Part shown: positions 50,882-59,251 of the stretch, piece by piece
Numbering within the stretch: position 1 is the first letter of the stretch
How the letters are laid out: each line of letters opens with the position of its first letter
Source of the DNA: Mesorhizobium sp. M7A.F.Ca.US.008.03.1.1
GTDB lineage: Bacteria; Pseudomonadota; Alphaproteobacteria; Rhizobiales; Rhizobiaceae
NCBI RefSeq assembly: GCF_003997495.1
Contig: NZ_RZRU01000002.1
Span: forward strand, 434,001-498,000
Length of the DNA stretch: 64,000 nucleotides
Direction: 5' to 3'
Position numbers and translations under genes: made by a program
Notes under the pieces: model-generated
What the model was told of the DNA's origin: nothing
Seen by the model: only the letters and a program-made list of their open reading frames with translations
The model's database searches: none

Positions 50882-53032
50882 ATGAAACGCCAACCACGGA
50901 TTCTGGCAGGCACCGCACTTGGCCTGTTGATGGCATCCGCGCCGTTGGGCGCGTTCCCGCTTCAGGGAAGTGTCGCGTCCGGCCTTGCCCAGCGCACGGC
51001 AGCCCCATTCATTTTGGCGCAAGCAGCGTGCGCGGAGGGCGAACCGGCCGAAGCCTGTGCGCAGAAGCAGCAGGCGGAGCCCGAACAGAAGCGGGAGCGC
51101 AAGAAGGCCGAGCCTGAACAGCAGGCCGCGCCTGCCCAGAACGAGCAGCCCGCCGAGGAGCAGCAGCCACGCCGGAAGAAGCGCGACCAGCAGCAGCAAA
51201 CCGAGCAGGCGCCGGCCGAACAGGCAGCACCCGCCGAGGAACAGCAGCCGCGTAGGAAGAAGCGCGACCAGCAGCAGCAAACCGAGCAGGCGCCGGCCGA
51301 ACAGGCGGCACCCGCCGAGGAACAGCAGCCGCGCAAGAAGACGCGCGACCAGCAGCAGCAGGCCGAGCAGGCGCCGGCCGAACAGGCAGCACCCGCCGAG
51401 GAACAGCAGCCGCGCAGAAAGAAGCGTGATCAGCAGCAGCAGACCGAGCAGGCGCCGGCCGGCCAGGCAGCACCCGCAGAGGAACAGCAGCCGCGCAGAA
51501 AGAAGCGTGATCAGCAGCAGCAGACCGAGCAGGCGCCGGCCGGCCAGGCGGAACCGGCCAACGACAATCAGCCCGGCGAGCAAGCCAAGCCGCGCAAGAA
51601 GAACAAGCAGGATCAGCAGGCCCAACCTGAAGTCGCCCCGGCACCGAAGGAGGCTCCCGCTGGAGAGGCGACGGCCCCTGCCGGCGAACAGCCCGCGGCC
51701 CAGGGCGAGCAGCCCCAGGACACGACGAAGAAGCGTGTCAGGAAACCTGCCGGCGAGCAGCCGGCGACAGCCGAACAACCAGCCACGGGCGAACAACCAG
51801 CCAATGGTCAGACGGCGGCACCGGTACAGGGCGAAAAACCGGTGCAGGGCGAAGCTCCGGCCGATCCAAACGCCGCTCCCATCCTGGACAGCCAGAAGGA
51901 CGCCGAGCGCAAGGGCGGCGGCCGGAAACATGGCGACAAGAACACCCAGCAGAATGGCGAGCAGCAGAATGGTGGGCAGAATGCCGAGCAGAGCGGCGAT
52001 CAGGGGCAAAAGCCGGTGGCCGCTCCCGTCGACCAGGGTCCGCCTCCGACCGACGACAAGGCCGCACAGCAGGAGATCAAGCCCGAGAAGATCGCTCCGG
52101 TGACGGAGGAAAAGGGTACGCGCGTAGAGCGTGCACCCGATGAGAACGTCCGCGACCGCCGGCGTCCGAAAGGCGTTGACGTCGTCAGGGAACTCGGCGA
52201 CCGCGTCATCCTGCAGTTCAACAATCAGACATTCGTCGAGAGCAATGACGCCCCGCGCATGACCCGCGGTGCCAGGAACGTCTATTATGAGGATCTGTCG
52301 GGCGACCGCACCCGGGAAATCGTCGAGCGTGACAACGGTGTTCAGATCGTCACCATCCGCAATCGCTATGGCGACGTCATCCAGCGTTCGCGCATTGCGC
52401 CGGATGGACGCGAATATGTGCTGAGCTATGTCGACGAGCGGCATTATCAGGACGACAGCGACTGGCGCGATCCCGGCGATGATCTGCCGCCGATGCGGCT
52501 GACCATCCCGCGCGAGGAGTACATTCTGGACTCCGAGGATGTCCAGGATCCGGACGACTACTACACCTTCCTCGAACAGCCGCCGGTGGAGAAGGTCCAG
52601 CGCCTCTACTCGATCGACGAGGTCAAACGTTCGGCCCGCGTGCGCGACATCGCACGTCGCGTCGATCTCGACACGCTCAACTTCGAATTCGGCTCGGCCT
52701 CGATCTCCGACACCGAGGTGCAGAAGCTCGAGGGCGTCGCGACGGCCATGGAGAAGCTGTTGAAGAAGAACCCGGCCGAGACCTTCCTGATCGAGGGTCA
52801 CACCGACGCCGTCGGCACACCGGAGGCTAACCTCGCTCTGTCCGATCGCCGCGCGGAAGCGGTGGCGGAGGCCTTGACCAACGCCTTCGGCATCCCGCCG
52901 GAGAACCTGACGACGCAGGGCTATGGCGAGGAGTATCTGAAGGTCAATACGACGGCGCCGAACCGCGAGAACCGGCGCGTCGGCATTCGCCGCATCACCT
53001 CGCTGGTGGCACCGGTCGCCAGCAACAATTAG
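50882..53032 (+). CDS. OmpA-family outer membrane protein with Gln/Lys-rich tandem repeats
   Basis: A 716-residue envelope protein. The signal-like N-terminus is MKRQPRILAGTALGLLMASA. A long charged, Gln/Pro/Ala-rich segment (about residues 60-400) includes five 27-residue tandem units at 51149-51553 (each EEQQPRRKKRDQQQQ plus an AP-rich part). After it, a folded region (about 420-600) leads to a C-terminal OmpA peptidoglycan-binding domain (FEFGSASISDTEVQKLEGVA, EGHTDAVGTPEANLALSDRR). The long linker could span the periplasm. AAGGAG lies 7 bases before ATG 50882, so earlier in-frame codons are rejected. A terminator follows at 53236-53268. Confidence 0.88.
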   Translation: MKRQPRILAGTALGLLMASAPLGAFPLQGSVASGLAQRTAAPFILAQAACAEGEPAEACAQKQQAEPEQKRERKKAEPEQQAAPAQNEQPAEEQQPRRKKRDQQQQTEQAPAEQAAPAEEQQPRRKKRDQQQQTEQAPAEQAAPAEEQQPRKKTRDQQQQAEQAPAEQAAPAEEQQPRRKKRDQQQQTEQAPAGQAAPAEEQQPRRKKRDQQQQTEQAPAGQAEPANDNQPGEQAKPRKKNKQDQQAQPEVAPAPKEAPAGEATAPAGEQPAAQGEQPQDTTKKRVRKPAGEQPATAEQPATGEQPANGQTAAPVQGEKPVQGEAPADPNAAPILDSQKDAERKGGGRKHGDKNTQQNGEQQNGGQNAEQSGDQGQKPVAAPVDQGPPPTDDKAAQQEIKPEKIAPVTEEKGTRVERAPDENVRDRRRPKGVDVVRELGDRVILQFNNQTFVESNDAPRMTRGARNVYYEDLSGDRTREIVERDNGVQIVTIRNRYGDVIQRSRIAPDGREYVLSYVDERHYQDDSDWRDPGDDLPPMRLTIPREEYILDSEDVQDPDDYYTFLEQPPVEKVQRLYSIDEVKRSARVRDIARRVDLDTLNFEFGSASISDTEVQKLEGVATAMEKLLKKNPAETFLIEGHTDAVGTPEANLALSDRRAEAVAEALTNAFGIPPENLTTQGYGEEYLKVNTTAPNRENRRVGIRRITSLVAPVASNN
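51149..51553 (+). repeat. Five tandem 81-base units inside the OmpA-like gene
   Basis: Five units of 81 bases (27 codons), each encoding PAEEQQPRRKKRDQQQQ followed by TEQAPAEQAA or a close variant. The third unit differs most (RKKTRDQQQQAEQ) and the last two share GQAA/GQAE. The pattern suggests recent unit duplication. Confidence 0.9.
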
Positions 53033-53352
53033 GCCATGATTTCAAAACCATGACCTGGTTTGCGGAATCGGCACGAGAAGCATCCATCCCCGGCCATGCC
53101 GGGGATGGATCGACATGCCGGGTTCAACAAGAATTGTACCGGTATGCAACCGGGCTCATTGAATAGAAGGCGCACCTACCCCAGATTCAAGGCTGGGCGT
53201 TCCCTGCCCCGTCCCGACTCCAGCGGGACGCATTGAGCCCCGCCGGACCCTTTCCGGCGGGGCTTTTTGCTTTGCAAACTTTGTCTTGCAAACCGGGGCG
53301 ACCTAGCCGAAATACGGCTTGCTCCCCGTAGAGAACAGACCGGAACCACCTC
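53033..53352. other. Intergenic region ompA-like to UPF0114 gene (320 bases)
   Basis: No gene. Holds the terminator at 53236-53268; the 80 bases after it should carry the promoter of the next gene, but no clear boxes were recognised. Confidence 0.5.
53236..53268 (+). terminator. Rho-independent terminator
   Basis: Arms agccccgccgga and tccggcggggct around a short loop, followed by TTTTT. Over 200 bases after the OmpA-like stop, so the message has a long 3' part. Confidence 0.85.
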
Positions 53353-53871
53353 ATGAAGCGTCTCGAACTCGCCATCGAATCGATCATTCTCGCTTCACGG
53401 TGGCTGTTGGTCGTCTTCTATCTCGGGCTGGGCGTGGCGTTGGCGATCTATGCGCTGTCCTTCGGCAAGAAGCTTTATGAATTCATCACCCTGGCGTTCA
53501 CGCTCGGCGACACCGACACGATCCTGAAAATGCTCGGCCTGATCGATGCCGCACTGGTCGCCTCGCTGGTGGTGATGGTCATCATCTCGGGCTACGAGAA
53601 TTTCGTCAGCCGCTTCGACGACCAGGACGGCGGCGTGCACTGGCTGGGCACGATCGATGTCGGCTCGCTGAAGGTCAAGGTCGCCTCGACCATCGTCGCC
53701 ATCTCGTCCATTCACCTCTTGCAGGTGTTCTTGAACTCGTCGTCCTACACGACCGATCAACTGATGTGGCTGACCATCATCCACCTCGCCTTCGTCGTCT
53801 CGGCCCTGATGCTCGCCTATATCGACCGGCTGATGGGCCTGAGCAAAGGCAAGAAGGACGAGGAGGGCTGA
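53353..53871 (+). CDS. UPF0114 / YqhA-family membrane protein
   Basis: A 172-residue inner-membrane protein with three or four helices: LLVVFYLGLGVALAIYAL (residues 19-36), LGLIDAALVASLVVMVIIS (about 61-79), STIVAISSIHLLQVFL (about 113) and TIIHLAFVVSALMLAYI (about 141). The conserved motif SGYENFVSRFD follows the second helix. The function is unknown. It begins at the first ATG, which gives the family N-terminus MKRLELAIESIILASRW. Confidence 0.9.
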   Translation: MKRLELAIESIILASRWLLVVFYLGLGVALAIYALSFGKKLYEFITLAFTLGDTDTILKMLGLIDAALVASLVVMVIISGYENFVSRFDDQDGGVHWLGTIDVGSLKVKVASTIVAISSIHLLQVFLNSSSYTTDQLMWLTIIHLAFVVSALMLAYIDRLMGLSKGKKDEEG

Positions 53872-53975
53872 CGCCCGCCAGGCGTTGAATCATTCCGGCA
53901 GGATCGAAGCTCTATCGCCTTGCATGGGCAGGATTTCCCGGCGCTCGATGATTGCCGATTGGCTGCCTCGAGCCC

Positions 53976-54842
53976 CTAATAAATTCCCTTTATCTTCGTG
54001 TCCGTCCGCGCAAACACGTCGTCCGGCACGAAGAAATCGCCGGCCAGTGGCCCGGTCGCTCCCGGCGCGTAGACCGAAAAGTCGCTGACGCCCTCGGCGC
54101 GCAGCACCTCCTCGTCAATGTAGAAATTGCCTGATGTCTCGCGCGCCGGCCGCATGAAGATGGCATGCGCGGCATCGGCCATGATGTCGGGCAAACGGCT
54201 CATCGCCGCCACCGTCGCGCCGCCAAGCAGATTGCGCACCGCCGCCGTGTCGATGGTCGAGATCGGCCATAGCGAATTGACCGCGATGCCGTCCTTGGCG
54301 AATTCGGCGCTCATGCCAAGCGTGCACATCGACATGCCGAACTTGGCCATGGTGTAGGCGACATGGTTCTTGAACCATTTGGCCTTCATGTCGAGCGGCG
54401 GCGCCAGATTCAGGATGTGAGCATTTTGTGCCAACTTCAGGTGCGGAATACACATTTTGGACACCAGGAAGGTGCCGCGCGTGTTGATCTGATGCATCAG
54501 GTCGTAGCGCTTCATGTCGGTCTCCAGCGTTCCGGTGAGTTGGATGGCGCTGGCATTGTTGATGCAGATGTCGATGCCGCCGAACTTTTCCACGGTCCTG
54601 GCGACCGCATCGGCAACCTGTGCCTCTTCACGGATGTCGCACAGTACCGGCAGCGCCTTGCCGCCGGCCTGCTCGATCTCTTCGGCCGCCGTGTAGATCG
54701 TGCCCGGCAACTTCGGATGCGGGTCGGCGGTCTTGGCGGCGATCGTCACATTGGCGCCGTCGCGCGCCGCGCGCAACGCGATCGCCAGCCCGATGCCGCG
54801 CGACCCGCCGGAGATGAACAGCGTCTTTCCCTTGAGCGACAT
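53976..54842 (-). CDS. Short-chain dehydrogenase/reductase, HSDL2-like
   Basis: A 288-residue SDR: NAD(P) motif SGGSRGIGLAIALRA, NNASAIQLTGT and the active YxxxK in AYTMAKFGM. It resembles the HSDL2 group. The strand that usually ends in the catalytic Ser (SPPL) reads LNLAPPLDM here, so Ser is replaced by Ala. The start MSLKGKTLF is the family start. The enzyme may be altered or inactive; its substrate is unknown. Confidence 0.87.
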   Translation of the reverse strand: MSLKGKTLFISGGSRGIGLAIALRAARDGANVTIAAKTADPHPKLPGTIYTAAEEIEQAGGKALPVLCDIREEAQVADAVARTVEKFGGIDICINNASAIQLTGTLETDMKRYDLMHQINTRGTFLVSKMCIPHLKLAQNAHILNLAPPLDMKAKWFKNHVAYTMAKFGMSMCTLGMSAEFAKDGIAVNSLWPISTIDTAAVRNLLGGATVAAMSRLPDIMADAAHAIFMRPARETSGNFYIDEEVLRAEGVSDFSVYAPGATGPLAGDFFVPDDVFARTDTKIKGIY

Positions 54843-54893
54843 TTTTCCTCCGCGTGCGTTGTCTTGTTGCGCGATCCTTGCCTGTGGCGCCAT

Positions 54894-55100
54894 CGGTTAC
54901 AAGAGCTTGCGGCGGGAAGCCGTGGTGACGCAGCGGAGGCTGGCGCACGCGAACGGCTGGTGCCGCGCGAAGAAACCTCTGATCTGTTTCAGCGGTTAAT
55001 GGCGATTGCCGACAGCGCCGGAAAAGTCCCCAGACGTGAGAATGCGATGACCGATGACGAAATCCTCGGTTACGATGAGTTCGGAATCCCGACGAAATGA
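54894..55100 (+). pseudogene. VapB-like antitoxin, N-terminus degraded
   Basis: The C-terminal part of a Rv0623/VapB-type antitoxin is clear: LFQRLMAIADSAGKVP, then MTDDEILGYDEFGIPTK ending 4 bases into the toxin gene. The expected N-terminal DNA-binding part (RLARELA ... TEAV ... RERL) is only faintly recognisable and shortened, and no start codon in frame gives the normal beginning. It is taken as a decayed gene. Confidence 0.65.
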
Positions 55101-55481
55101 TCATCGATTCCTCGGCCCTGGTCGCCATTCTGCGTCTCGAACCAGGCTACGAACGTTTCGTGCTGGCGATCGCGCAGGCCAAGAGACGGCTACTGGCCGC
55201 GCCAACCTTCCTTGAAACGACAATGGTGCTCGCAAGCGGCCGGCAAGATGAAATCCTGGATCGCCTCGATAGCTTCCTACGCAGCTCCTCGATTGATCGC
55301 CTTTACCGCCGACCACGCCGCCGTCGTCCGCCAGGCGTTCCTGTGCTACGGTAAGGGTCGGCACCCGGCGGCGCTGGACTTCGGTGACTGCATCGCCTAC
55401 GCGACAGCGCGGCTCGAAGCCATGCCGTTGCTGTTCAAGGGTGATGATTTCCGCCTCACCGACATTGAAGCGGCGGTGTGA
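55097..55481 (+). pseudogene. VapC-like PIN-domain toxin, frameshifted
   Basis: The first frame (from ATG 55097) gives [20 protein letters not shown] and [11 protein letters not shown], with the PIN acidic residues Asp and Glu. Near 55290-55300 the protein continues in the next frame as [20 protein letters not shown], then [20 protein letters not shown] and LLFKGDDF, up to the stop at 55481. One frame is open only to 55354 with a nonsense tail. All PIN residues remain, split by one frameshift. The ATGA overlap with the antitoxin is preserved. Confidence 0.78.
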
Positions 55482-55487
55482 TCGATA

Positions 55488-56117
55488 TCAGACCAGCACC
55501 AACCCCTGCCGCATCGCAATGGCGATCGCATCGGTGCGGTTGGCCGCACCGAGCTTGATCAGGATTGCGGCGACGTGGAACTTCGCCGTGTGCACCGAAA
55601 TATTGAGCCGGCGCGCGATCACCTTGTTGGGCGCACCCTCGGCCAGCAGCGCCAGCACTTCCCCCTCGCGCGGCGACAGCGAAGGCCGGACGACATGCTC
55701 GTCGGAGGCTTCATCCTCGAACGGCTCGCCGTCGCCGGTATTGAAACGCTCATGGCGCCCGCTTCTGCCATCGCCCGATATGCGATAGCCGGCCGCGGCC
55801 AGCCGCGCCGCCGCGGCGATCAACAGATCGTCCGCGCCCGCGGGCAGGACGGCCAGCACCTCACCGGCGGGCCGCTCGACGTTGGCGCGTCCCGACAACA
55901 GCACCCGTGGAATGGAGGCCGGCACAGCATCACCGCTGCTGTCGTCAACGATGGCTACATCGGCTCTGCCGACCACGACCGGCGACAGATCATCGCTCGC
56001 CGCAAGCGAGGCCGCCAGGCGCTCGGCACGCGATGCATCGCCAAGCGCAATCAGCACCACCAGCCGCCGCGAGACGGCACCGTCAGTCATGATCCGGTCG
56101 CTGGTGAGCGTGTCCAT
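55488..56117 (-). CDS. LuxR-family helix-turn-helix protein, atypical response regulator
   Basis: A 209-residue protein. The C-terminal LuxR helix-turn-helix is clear: LSPREGEVLALLAEGAPNKV, then IARRLNISVHTAKFHVAAIL. The N-terminal 115 residues resemble a receiver fold in layout (RRLVVLIALGDASRAERLAA, VAIVDD) but lack an obvious conserved phosphorylation set. It lies 8 bases after the HtrA-like pseudoprotease gene on the same strand, so the two are likely co-transcribed. GAGAGGAG precedes the start. Confidence 0.82.
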   Translation of the reverse strand: MDTLTSDRIMTDGAVSRRLVVLIALGDASRAERLAASLAASDDLSPVVVGRADVAIVDDSSGDAVPASIPRVLLSGRANVERPAGEVLAVLPAGADDLLIAAAARLAAAGYRISGDGRSGRHERFNTGDGEPFEDEASDEHVVRPSLSPREGEVLALLAEGAPNKVIARRLNISVHTAKFHVAAILIKLGAANRTDAIAIAMRQGLVLV

Positions 56118-56125
56118 CACTCCTC

Positions 56126-56998
56126 TCAGGAAAGCGGCTTTTCGCCGATCGTCAGCGCGACATCGCGCTGTTCGCCGCCGCGCACCACGCCGAGCGTCAC
56201 CGAAGCGCCGGCGCTGTCGGGTCCGAGTCTACGGATCAGGTCGCGCGGGCCATGCACGGCCTCGCCGTTCCACGCCACGATGATGTCGCCGAGCGAGAGA
56301 CCGGCGGCCTTGGCAGGACCCTCGTCATCGAGGCTCATCACCATCGCGCCATGCGCGTCGCGGTCCCGTACCGGATGCAGGCCGGCGCCGAGATAGCCGC
56401 GCGCGACATGACCTTTCTCACGCAGGGTCGCTACCGCCCGCTCGATCGTCTCGTAAGGCATCACCAGCGCCCTGTGGCGCGGTCCGAACAACATCATGCC
56501 GATCAGCGCGCCCTTGGCGTCGAGCACCGGGCCGCCTTCGAAGCGGCCGCCGGCGCCGACGGCAAGATTGATGCGCCGGTCGATGCCGCCGCCGCGCAGC
56601 GAGCGCCAGGCCGGACCGACTTCGCCGACCGAACCCGACACGGCCAGAGCGGAGCCCTGGCTGTTGCCGATGGCAATGGCGAGATTGCCGGGCCGTACCG
56701 CATCGGCCTTAGCCAACGGCGCGGCGCTGACGGCCCCCGCCGGCTTCAGCAGGGCAACGCCGGTCGACGGATCGCGGCCGACCAGTTCGGCCTTCACCGT
56801 CTCGCCGGAGGCCAGCACCAGTTCGATCTCCTCGCCGGCCTCGACAGCCTCTTCGGCGGTGACAAAATAACCGTCGCGCCAGTGGAAGGCACTCGCAGTG
56901 CGGTGATGATGCGTGGCAAAACTCGCCGTTGCCGGCGCCGCCTTCGCCGCGAGATCGGCGATCGCCTCGGAAAACGCACTCAGATTGAAGTCGCTCAT
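56126..56998 (-). CDS. HtrA-like PDZ protein lacking the catalytic triad (pseudoprotease)
   Basis: A 290-residue protein with the trypsin-like S1C fold and a C-terminal PDZ domain (about residues 200-285: GYLGAGLHPV ... GLSLGDIIVAWNGEAVHGPR). The catalytic positions are all changed: the usual NHHVV His region reads TAEEAVE, the DxDIAL Asp position reads STGVALLK, and the GNSGGPL Ser position reads FEGGPV. No signal peptide. AGGAG stands 8 bases before the start MSDFNLS. It is divergent from an intact HtrA-like gene and co-directional with a LuxR gene. Confidence 0.86.
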   Translation of the reverse strand: MSDFNLSAFSEAIADLAAKAAPATASFATHHHRTASAFHWRDGYFVTAEEAVEAGEEIELVLASGETVKAELVGRDPSTGVALLKPAGAVSAAPLAKADAVRPGNLAIAIGNSQGSALAVSGSVGEVGPAWRSLRGGGIDRRINLAVGAGGRFEGGPVLDAKGALIGMMLFGPRHRALVMPYETIERAVATLREKGHVARGYLGAGLHPVRDRDAHGAMVMSLDDEGPAKAAGLSLGDIIVAWNGEAVHGPRDLIRRLGPDSAGASVTLGVVRGGEQRDVALTIGEKPLS

Positions 56999-57166
56999 GT
57001 TGGTCTCCTGGGTTTGTTCGTGCCCCAGATATCGCTCGACAGCGCGTTCAGAGGTACTCGCCTGACGGCTAGTTGCTGGTTTGACTGGCCATCTGGTCAG
57101 GTCGCGACGGTTCGGCCCGCTCCGCACATATAGTCATCCTTTCGCCTGAAAACACGGAGCCTGATC

Positions 57167-58117
57167 ATGGCCCTCGCCGCCACCAAATTCCAATCTGATG
57201 ACACGTTGCTCGACGCCTATTCGATGACGGTGGCAGACGCCGTCGACCGCATCGGCCCGGCCGTCTGCCGCATCGAGCGCGTTGGCGGCCAGGGTGGCCA
57301 TGGTTCCGGCTTCGTCATCGCGCCGGACGGGCTGGTCGTCACCAACTTCCATGTCGTGGGTGATGCCAGGACAGTGCGCGTCTCAATGCCTGACGGCGCT
57401 TCCAGCGAAGGCCGCGTGCTGGGCCGCGACCCCGACACCGACATCGCGCTGGTGCGCGCCGACGGCAGCTTTGCCGATGTCGCGCCGCTGGGCGATTCCA
57501 AGCGGCTCAGGCGTGGCCAGATCGCCATTGCCATCGGCAACCCTCTGGGCTTCGAATGGACCGTCACCTCCGGGGTCGTCTCGGCGCTCGGCCGCTCTAT
57601 GCGCGCCTCCACCGGCCGGCTGATCGACGACGTCATCCAGACCGACGCGGCGCTCAACCCCGGCAATTCCGGCGGGCCGCTGGTGTCGTCGGCGGGCGAG
57701 GTCATCGGCGTCAACACCGCCGTGATCCACGGCGCGCAAGGCATCGCCTTCGCGGTCGCTTCCAACACCGCCAATTTCGTCATTTCGGAGATCATCCGCT
57801 TCGGCCGCGTGCGCCGTGCCTTCATCGGCGTCTCGGCCGACACCGCCAATCTGCCGCGCCGCGCCGCCCTGTTGTCGCAAGTCTCCACTAGCACCGCCGT
57901 GCGCCTGCGCAGCGTCGAAAAGGACGGCCCGGCAGCCAAGGCCGGGCTTAAGGAGGGCGACATCATCGCCGCGATCGACGGCCGCCCGGTCACCGGCGTC
58001 GACGACCTCGTGCGCATGCTCGACGCCGAACGCATCGGCCGCGAGACGCTGTGCACAGTCGTGCGCCGCACCGGCGTCAGCCAGGTGACGGTGACGCCGG
58101 TGCCAAGGGTAAGTTGA
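57167..58117 (+). CDS. HtrA/DegP-like S1C serine protease with PDZ domain
   Basis: A 316-residue protease. The triad is intact: His in VVTNFHVVG, Asp in DPDTDIALV and Ser in NPGNSGGPLV. A PDZ domain follows (about residues 225-315: KDGPAAKAGLKEGDIIAAID). No signal peptide or membrane anchor is seen, unlike DegP, so it should act in the cytoplasm. It is divergent from the triad-less homologue at 56126-56998 across 168 bases, which suggests a working pair. Confidence 0.9.
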   Translation: MALAATKFQSDDTLLDAYSMTVADAVDRIGPAVCRIERVGGQGGHGSGFVIAPDGLVVTNFHVVGDARTVRVSMPDGASSEGRVLGRDPDTDIALVRADGSFADVAPLGDSKRLRRGQIAIAIGNPLGFEWTVTSGVVSALGRSMRASTGRLIDDVIQTDAALNPGNSGGPLVSSAGEVIGVNTAVIHGAQGIAFAVASNTANFVISEIIRFGRVRRAFIGVSADTANLPRRAALLSQVSTSTAVRLRSVEKDGPAAKAGLKEGDIIAAIDGRPVTGVDDLVRMLDAERIGRETLCTVVRRTGVSQVTVTPVPRVS

Positions 58118-58135
58118 GGCCGTTCGTCTTCTGAT

Positions 58136-58558
58136 CTAGGCAACGGCCCCTTCAACGAATTGAGCCTGAAACTCCGGGCTTAGCGGGATCGGCTTGATCA
58201 CGTCGATCAGCACGCCATTGGGGTCCTTGGTGATGAAATGGCGCTGGCCGAAAGGTTCGTCGCGTAGAGAGCGCAGGATCGGCAGGCCGGCGGCGACGAC
58301 GCGCTCATAAACAGCGTCCGGGTCGCGAACCTCGAAATTGATCAGCAGGCCCGAAGTGCGGCCCCGCCCCTCTTGCGGGATCGTTTCGTGGTCACCCTGG
58401 ACGATGCCGAGATTGACTCTTCTGTCCTCCACCGATTGCAGATGCACGTACCAGTCGCTTTCGAACAGCGGCCGGAAGCGGAAATGCCTCACATAAAAAG
58501 CCGTCGTGCCGGCGACGTCACCGGTCATCAGCACCGGGTAATAGCTCGTCGTCTTCAT
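58136..58558 (-). CDS. VOC-superfamily (glyoxalase/bleomycin resistance) protein
   Basis: A 140-residue single VOC domain protein ([54 protein letters not shown]). Members are metal-dependent isomerases, dioxygenases or drug-binding proteins; the reaction is not known. GAAGGA lies 5-10 bases before the ATG at 58558. It is divergent from a TetR regulator, with two tandem operators between them, and is the obvious target of that regulator. Confidence 0.86.
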   Translation of the reverse strand: MKTTSYYPVLMTGDVAGTTAFYVRHFRFRPLFESDWYVHLQSVEDRRVNLGIVQGDHETIPQEGRGRTSGLLINFEVRDPDAVYERVVAAGLPILRSLRDEPFGQRHFITKDPNGVLIDVIKPIPLSPEFQAQFVEGAVA

Positions 58559-58578
58559 CTTTCCTTCTCCCGTCAATT

Positions 58579-58625
58579 AACATACAATCTGCATGTAAAT
58601 TTGATTAACATACAGGCTGCATGTA
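58579..58625. promoter_or_regulatory. Two tandem operators between the VOC and TetR genes
   Basis: AACATACAATCTGCATGTA (58579-58597) and AACATACAGGCTGCATGTA (58607-58625) differ at two central bases, are 28 bases apart, and are each an imperfect inverted repeat of CATACA and TGCATG-type arms. The second runs into the tetR start codon. Confidence 0.75.
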
Positions 58626-59251
58626 TGCAACACGATTCCGCGCGTCGTTCTAATCGTGACCGCACCGAGGCGACGCGCGCCGACCTGATCGCCGCCGCGC
58701 GAAAGCTGTTCACCGAAAAATCCTATGCCGAGACCGGCACGCCGGAGATCGTTGCCGCCGCCGGCGTGACGCGCGGAGCGCTCTATCATCACTTCGCCGA
58801 CAAGCAGGCGCTGTTTGCCGCCGTGGTCGAGCAGGAGGCGGCAGCGGTCGCCGAGGAGATCGAGCGCGCCTCGCCGCCTACGCTTGATGCCCGCGACGCG
58901 CTGATTGCCGGCTCCGACGCCTATCTCGCCGCCATGCGCGCGGCAGGCCGCACGCGGCTGTTGCTGCTCGACGGCCCGGCCGTGCTTGGCCGCGCCGCCA
59001 TGGACGCGATCGACAATCGCCACGGCAACCGCTCGCTGCGCGAAGGGCTGGTCGCGGCGATGCGGGCGCAAACGATGACGAGATTGCCGGCCGACGCGCT
59101 GACCGCACTGCTCGGCTCCGCCTTCGACCGCGCCGCTCTGGCCATCGAGGCCGGCGCGTCGGCCGAGGACTACCGCGCCGTGCTCATGGCACTGATCGAT
59201 GGACTGTCTCGTGCTCCTCATCAGGCACCTCGCCCGGTTCGAACTCGTTGA
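58625..59251 (+). CDS. TetR-family transcriptional regulator
   Basis: A 208-residue repressor. The N-terminal helix-turn-helix is RADLIAAARKLFTEKSYAET, then VTRGALYHHFADKQALF, followed by a helical effector domain. The ATG at 58625 overlaps the second operator, giving tight autoregulation. Its 3' end overlaps the convergent LysR gene by 68 bases. Confidence 0.88.
   Translation: MQHDSARRSNRDRTEATRADLIAAARKLFTEKSYAETGTPEIVAAAGVTRGALYHHFADKQALFAAVVEQEAAAVAEEIERASPPTLDARDALIAGSDAYLAAMRAAGRTRLLLLDGPAVLGRAAMDAIDNRHGNRSLREGLVAAMRAQTMTRLPADALTALLGSAFDRAALAIEAGASAEDYRAVLMALIDGLSRAPHQAPRPVRTR

Noticed and set aside
51149-51553. Possible CRISPR-like array
   Set aside because: Units are contiguous 81-base coding repeats without spacers, in frame with an OmpA-family protein.
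50807-52801. Leu/Gly-rich membrane-like frame antisense to the OmpA-like gene
   Set aside because: The Leu runs are the complement of the Gln/Lys-rich repeats; no start signal and no family.
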